This document shows, in pieces, positions 60,675-64,000 of a stretch of 64,000 nucleotides of DNA. Origin of the DNA: SIG701 sp045544955 (lineage in GTDB: Bacteria; Bacillota; Clostridia; Oscillospirales; CAG-272); contig JAZPZY010000029.1 of assembly GCA_045544955.1 (NCBI GenBank), positions 56,892-120,891 of the forward strand. The letters run 5' to 3'. Each line of letters starts with the position of its first letter. The stretch's first letter is position 1. The position numbers were made by a program, and so were the translations under genes. The notes below the pieces were generated by a model. The model did not search any database. It was not told where the DNA came from and saw only the letters and a list, made by a program, of their open reading frames with translations.

Positions 60675-61244
60675 CTGAAAATCGGATACATAAGAATCAG
60701 TTCCGCCGATCAGAATACCGCCCGGCAGGAGGTGCTGATGCACGAGTTGGGTGTGGAGCAAATCTACATCGATCGTATGAGCGGGAAATCTGCCGACCGC
60801 CCGGAACTGAAACGGATGATGACTTTCGTCCGTGAGGGCGATACGGTGATCGTGGAATCTATCAGCCGCTTTGCACGAAACACACGGGATCTTCTGGAGC
60901 TGGTGGAACAGCTGACCGTAAAGCAGGTGGAGTTTGTGTCAAAGAAAGAGGCGATCGACACATCCACGCCCACGGGCAAGTTTATGCTGACGGTATTCGG
61001 CGCAGTGGCGGAACTGGAACGGGAATACATTCTTCAGCGGCAGCGGGAAGGGATCGCCATCGCAAAACAGAACGGCGTGTACACCGGACGTAAGCCGATT
61101 GAGCATCCGCAGTTTGACAGCGTAACCGCACTGTGGCACAGCGGTGCGATCACCGCCGTCGAAGCCATGCGACGGCTGGAGATGAAGCCCAGCACGTTTT
61201 ACAGGAAGGTAAAAAGATGGAAAATGAAAAGTGCAAAACGATAA
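60675..61244 (+). CDS. Serine recombinase (resolvase/invertase family)
   Basis: 189 residues if started at CTG 60675, 9 bp after GGAGG; this is the only in-frame start covering the domain (KIGYIRISSADQNTARQ, with the catalytic Ser in RISS). An ATG start at 60732 would lose it. Other motifs: IDRMSGKSADRPEL, VIVESISRFARNTRDLLELV, FMLTVFGAVAELEREYI, and a C-terminal HTH (AVEAMRRLEMKPSTFYRKVKRW). Resolvase/invertase enzymes cut and exchange DNA at short paired sites. Sits between amidotransferase and DUF3846 genes; the 3' end overlaps the latter by 28 bp. Confidence 0.85.
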   Translation: MKIGYIRISSADQNTARQEVLMHELGVEQIYIDRMSGKSADRPELKRMMTFVREGDTVIVESISRFARNTRDLLELVEQLTVKQVEFVSKKEAIDTSTPTGKFMLTVFGAVAELEREYILQRQREGIAIAKQNGVYTGRKPIEHPQFDSVTALWHSGAITAVEAMRRLEMKPSTFYRKVKRWKMKSAKR

Positions 61245-61615
61245 GAGTCCTTGTGGTCGAGCCCGGAAAGCATCCGTATTTGAAAGAAGCAGAAAACACT
61301 CTTACTGCTCTTCAGAAAGAGGTAGGAGGATATATCCAGGCGGTATATCCCTTTGACGATCCCGTTGGTTTGATTTGCAACGAAGAAGGGAAGCTTATGA
61401 ATCTACCGCTGAACCGTGCTTTGCGGATGGAGGACGGCGAGGTCTACGATATTATTGCCGGTACGTTTCTGGTCGCAGGGCTTGGCGAGGAGGATTTTGA
61501 ATCACTGACCGACGCGTTGGCGGAGAAGTATGAGGAAAGATTTCATAGTCCGGAGACGTTTCTTTGGATTGATGGTCATGTTCATGTAATTGAATGTGTG
61601 CCGGAGATAGAATGA
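61217..61615 (+). CDS. DUF3846 protein (mobile-element cargo)
   Basis: 132 residues from the ATG at 61217, with AGGAAGG upstream. IRVLVVEPGKHPYLKEAENTL, GGYIQAVYPFDDPVGLICNEEGKL and NRALRMEDGEVYDIIAGTFLVAGL are the DUF3846 pattern. The family is common on Firmicutes conjugative elements and phages; its function is unknown. Overlaps the recombinase gene, so co-expressed. Confidence 0.85.
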   Translation: MENEKCKTIRVLVVEPGKHPYLKEAENTLTALQKEVGGYIQAVYPFDDPVGLICNEEGKLMNLPLNRALRMEDGEVYDIIAGTFLVAGLGEEDFESLTDALAEKYEERFHSPETFLWIDGHVHVIECVPEIE

Positions 61616-61691
61616 GAAAATAACCGCTGTGTAATGCTCGGTAGTCGTGAAACAGTAACATTTGAATTTCTTGAAACAGGCATGATTTCGC

Positions 61692-61880
61692 TCATGCCTG
61701 TTTCACTTTTGTCAGTTCATCTAAGGAAATGTCAAAATTGATATGTACCTTCTGTTTGCATTTGCTGTTGGACATGATGAGGGACTTCCACGTAGATAGC
61801 CGCCATACATGGGACAATTTTTCGTTCTTCACGTATTTGTCTGCTACTCTGATGATTCCAACTGGCACTGTTGTTCCCAT
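61692..61880 (-). CDS. Possible small protein, uncertain
   Basis: 62 residues, weak ribosome site (TTAGG about 5 bp before the ATG). Not recognised, and could be a remnant. The 430-bp spacer 61616-62045 otherwise holds only two hairpins. Confidence 0.25.
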   Translation of the reverse strand: MGTTVPVGIIRVADKYVKNEKLSHVWRLSTWKSLIMSNSKCKQKVHINFDISLDELTKVKQA

Positions 61881-61944
61881 TTTGCCTAAATTGAGCAGAA
61901 GTTAAAAATCACTTCGCCGCAATTTGCACCGAAGTGGATAAGAC

Positions 61945-61971
61945 AACTTCGACACATGTTGTGTCGAAGTT
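61945..61971. other. Perfect 12-bp hairpin in the spacer
   Basis: AACTTCGACACA / TGTGTCGAAGTT with a 3-nt loop, no T-tract directly after; a terminator or mobile-element terminus is possible. Confidence 0.5.
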
Positions 61972-61980
61972 AGATTTGTT

Positions 61981-62018
61981 AAAAAACAAGGCACCAACTT
62001 TTCACGGTTAGTGCCTTG
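61981..62018 (-). terminator. Terminator of the PhoB/PhoR-type operon
   Basis: Minus-strand CAAGGCAC / GTGCCTTG hairpin followed by TTTTTT, 28 bp after the kinase stop. Confidence 0.85.
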
Positions 62019-62045
62019 CACAGCGTTATATCCAGTTTTAATTTT

Positions 62046-63710
62046 TTATGTTCTCGTATCAAACAGAACGGAAATCGTGGTTCCCTTATTCGGTTCGCTT
62101 TCCATAGTGATCTTTCCGTGGTGGTACTGAACAGCGTGCTTTACGATAGAAAGACCAAGGCCGGTGCCGCCGGACTGTTTGGAATGACTCTTATCCACAC
62201 GATAGAAGCGTTCAAACACCTTGTCCAGATGTTCGGGAGAAATACCGATACCGGTATCCTGCACGCTCAGCAGCACTTCACCGGGCTTCTGAGCCACATT
62301 CACTTTCACGCTGCCGCCGGGGTTGTTGTACTTAATGGCATTGTCGCAAAGGTTGTAAACGACCTCATACAGCAATCTGCGGACACCATTGACAACACCA
62401 TCATCGCCGGTCACTTCCAGAGAAACATCTTTCAGCTTTGCGGCATCTGCAAGTGTTTCACAGACTTCCTCAGAAAGAACTTTGAGAGATACATCTTCAT
62501 GGGGCATTTCTGCTCCTTCATCCAACTCAGACAAGCGGATAATATCGTCGATTAGAAAGACCAGTCGAGATGCTTCCTTGCGGATATGTCCCACAAAACG
62601 GGGAACATCTTCGGCTTTTACAATGCCGTTTTCCATCAGTTCCGCAGAGCCGATGATAGATTGCAACGGCGTTTTCAATTCGTGGGACACATTGGCTGTG
62701 AACTCCTGACGGTGTTTTTCAGCGTTCACCTGCTCGGTCATGTCAAAGGCGAGGATCACCATGCCGTGACTATTGCCGTTAGAATCAATGCGGCTCAGAT
62801 CGAATTGATATTCCCTGCCGTTTTTCTTGGTGCGGAAATCGGCGTGTCCCTGTGACTTTGCTTCCTCCAGAGCCAGCCGCATATTCTGCTTTCGGTCTAT
62901 GGTAAGAAAATCTTCTCCTACGCAGGCAATACCGGCTCCAAACAGCGTTCTTGCCGCAGGATTGATACTAATGATCCTGCCCATGCTGTCCAGAAGGACA
63001 AGCCCTTCTTTCATGTTGCCGGTGATCTGCTCAAACTCATCCTGCTTGCGTTTTAATGTCCGCATCTGGCTTTTGATTTCGGAGTGCTGTGCATGGATGC
63101 GGTGCAGTAGAGGAGAAAGCTCCTCATAGGCTTCATTTTTCGTAGGATTATCCAAATCCAATTTATTCAGCGGTTCTACAACCTTCTTTGCCATGCGGTG
63201 CGCCAGCCATGCGGATAGCGCAATGGCAATTACGAGAACAATGGCAATCGGCTGGAGCATACCGAGAACCAGAACCAATGCGGTCGCACGGCTGACGGAA
63301 ATACGGAGCACACTGCCGTCATTCAGTCGGGCTGCTTCATAAATGGTCTGTTCCGTCAATGTAGAGGACTGACGGGTGCTGCTGCCGCTGCCGGATACAA
63401 GAGCTTCCTTGATTTCTTCACGGTCAGCATGGTTTTCCATGGCAGCGGCATCCGCATGGCTGTCAAAAAGAACGGAACCGTCTGCATCTACCCATGTCAG
63501 GCGATAGCGGTTATAATCCAGACCTTCCAGATAGCTCTCGCCAAGTTGCTCCGTCGCACTTGCTGCCAGGCTCAATTCATCTTTCAGCTGAGACTCCTGC
63601 ACATCACCAAAGTACGGATACAAAACACCGATAATGATGACAAGGCTTGCCAACAACACGGCGATGGCTACAGAGAGGATGGACTTAAAAATTTTACTTG
63701 TCATAGCCAA
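62046..63710 (-). CDS. PhoR-type sensor histidine kinase
   Basis: 554 residues. Two membrane helices (about 8-30 and 148-170) flank a roughly 110-residue extracytoplasmic sensor. Then a linker, a PAS domain (about 225-330: EFEQITGNMKEGLVLLDSMGRIISINPAARTLFG), and HisKA/HATPase with FTANVSHELKTPLQSI (phospho-His), NLCDNAIKYN (N box), DTGIGISPEHLDKVFERFYRVD and GGTGLGLSIVKH. Family members answer phosphate or envelope signals. Overlaps the regulator gene at 63694 by 17 bp. Confidence 0.93.
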   Translation of the reverse strand: MAMTSKIFKSILSVAIAVLLASLVIIIGVLYPYFGDVQESQLKDELSLAASATEQLGESYLEGLDYNRYRLTWVDADGSVLFDSHADAAAMENHADREEIKEALVSGSGSSTRQSSTLTEQTIYEAARLNDGSVLRISVSRATALVLVLGMLQPIAIVLVIAIALSAWLAHRMAKKVVEPLNKLDLDNPTKNEAYEELSPLLHRIHAQHSEIKSQMRTLKRKQDEFEQITGNMKEGLVLLDSMGRIISINPAARTLFGAGIACVGEDFLTIDRKQNMRLALEEAKSQGHADFRTKKNGREYQFDLSRIDSNGNSHGMVILAFDMTEQVNAEKHRQEFTANVSHELKTPLQSIIGSAELMENGIVKAEDVPRFVGHIRKEASRLVFLIDDIIRLSELDEGAEMPHEDVSLKVLSEEVCETLADAAKLKDVSLEVTGDDGVVNGVRRLLYEVVYNLCDNAIKYNNPGGSVKVNVAQKPGEVLLSVQDTGIGISPEHLDKVFERFYRVDKSHSKQSGGTGLGLSIVKHAVQYHHGKITMESEPNKGTTISVLFDTRT

Positions 63711-64000
63711 CCTCCCAGCGATAGCCTACATTACGCACGGTTTCTATCATCTTGCCGTAGCTGTCCAATTTCTGGCGCAATGTACGGATATGGGAATCCA
63801 GGGTACGGGAATCGCCCATATAATCCAGTTTCCACACCTGAGAAAACAACTGCTCTCTGGTATAAACCATTCCGGGATGAGAAAGGAACATCCGAAGCAG
63901 TTCAAATTCTTTGTAAGTAAGCTGAACTCTGTTACCGTCCACAACAACAGTATGCTCGTCCAGATTGACCACCAGACCGCCTACCTTCAGCAGCTTGGAT
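63694..64000 (-). CDS. OmpR/PhoB-type response regulator (C-terminal part, N-terminus beyond window)
   Basis: About 101 residues up to the window end, covering the end of the linker and the winged-helix DNA-binding domain: VVNLDEHTVVVDGNRVQLTYKEFELLRMFLSHPGMVYTREQLFSQVW, SRTLDSHIRTLRQKL and IETVRNVGYRWEV. The receiver domain must lie to the right. Pairs with the PhoR-type kinase. Confidence 0.93.
   Translation of the reverse strand, partial: SKLLKVGGLVVNLDEHTVVVDGNRVQLTYKEFELLRMFLSHPGMVYTREQLFSQVWKLDYMGDSRTLDSHIRTLRQKLDSYGKMIETVRNVGYRWEVGYDK

Overview
The window looks like chromosomal DNA of a fermentative, plant- and host-glycan-degrading gut Firmicute, probably class Clostridia. I infer this from the Shine-Dalgarno sites (GGAGG) before most genes, TTGACA/TATAAT-type promoters, lipobox solute-binding lipoproteins, AraC and LacI regulators paired with glycosidases, LytTR/GHKL and PhoB/PhoR two-component pairs, SLH domains and ICE-like cargo genes. 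I have no rRNA or marker phylogeny here, so the species is open. No CRISPR array, complete insertion sequence, rRNA gene or intact tRNA was seen.

Layout, left to right. (1) 1-5 kb: end of a mannose-6-phosphate isomerase gene, a GH42-like glycosidase, a divergent AraC regulator and an AT-richer GH43 gene. (2) 5.3-15.6 kb: a minus-strand cluster of CapA-like protein, solute-binding lipoprotein, GH106-like hydrolase, EutH-family permease and a large secreted protein with two related beta-sandwich domains around a TIM-barrel-like core. (3) 15.7-20.2 kb: DUF4838 protein with its AraC regulator, and a divergent serine hydrolase. (4) 20.2-22.1 kb: repeat-rich spacer and a Fic-domain gene. (5) 22.4-31 kb: a secreted 2107-residue GH127-type multidomain protein, an unlisted 44-codon peptide, an SLH protein, and a divergent AraC regulator with a well-formed double promoter. 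(6) 31.3-35 kb: GH20-like enzyme and a second solute-binding lipoprotein. (7) 35-35.8 kb: abutting remnants of two broken genes (FAD oxidoreductase and tgt). (8) 35.8-41.1 kb: LacI-MFS-deacetylase-glycosidase operon. (9) 41.1-42.5 kb: scar tissue made of a truncated AraC copy, an integrase tail, a fic ghost and shared repeats.

(10) 42.5-49.2 kb holds the most unusual system: six tightly coupled minus-strand genes encoding two divergent MutS-type ATPases (no mismatch-recognition domain, Walker B Asp replaced by Asn in both) and four small membrane proteins, opposed by an ArsR-type regulator. Two palindromes with the same ACATTC/GAATGT half-sites lie in the shared promoter region. (11) 49.2-54.8 kb: LytTR regulator, sensor-less GHKL kinase, two half-size ABC exporters and a small protein in one operon. 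(12) 54.9-58.4 kb: a 1153-residue protein with a restriction-nuclease-like N-terminus, a candidate defence gene. (13) 58.5-61.6 kb: an amidoligase plus class II glutamine amidotransferase, a serine recombinase and a DUF3846 protein, i.e. mobile-element cargo. (14) 61.6-64 kb: a PhoR-type kinase and the end of its PhoB-type regulator.

In working terms, regions 1-8 look like several independent glycan-utilisation loci. Each has local sensing (AraC or LacI), cytoplasmic or secreted hydrolases and sometimes a binding protein or permease. From 41 kb rightward the window becomes an accessory region of envelope, defence-like and mobile genes, bordered by duplication scars and dispersed repeats.
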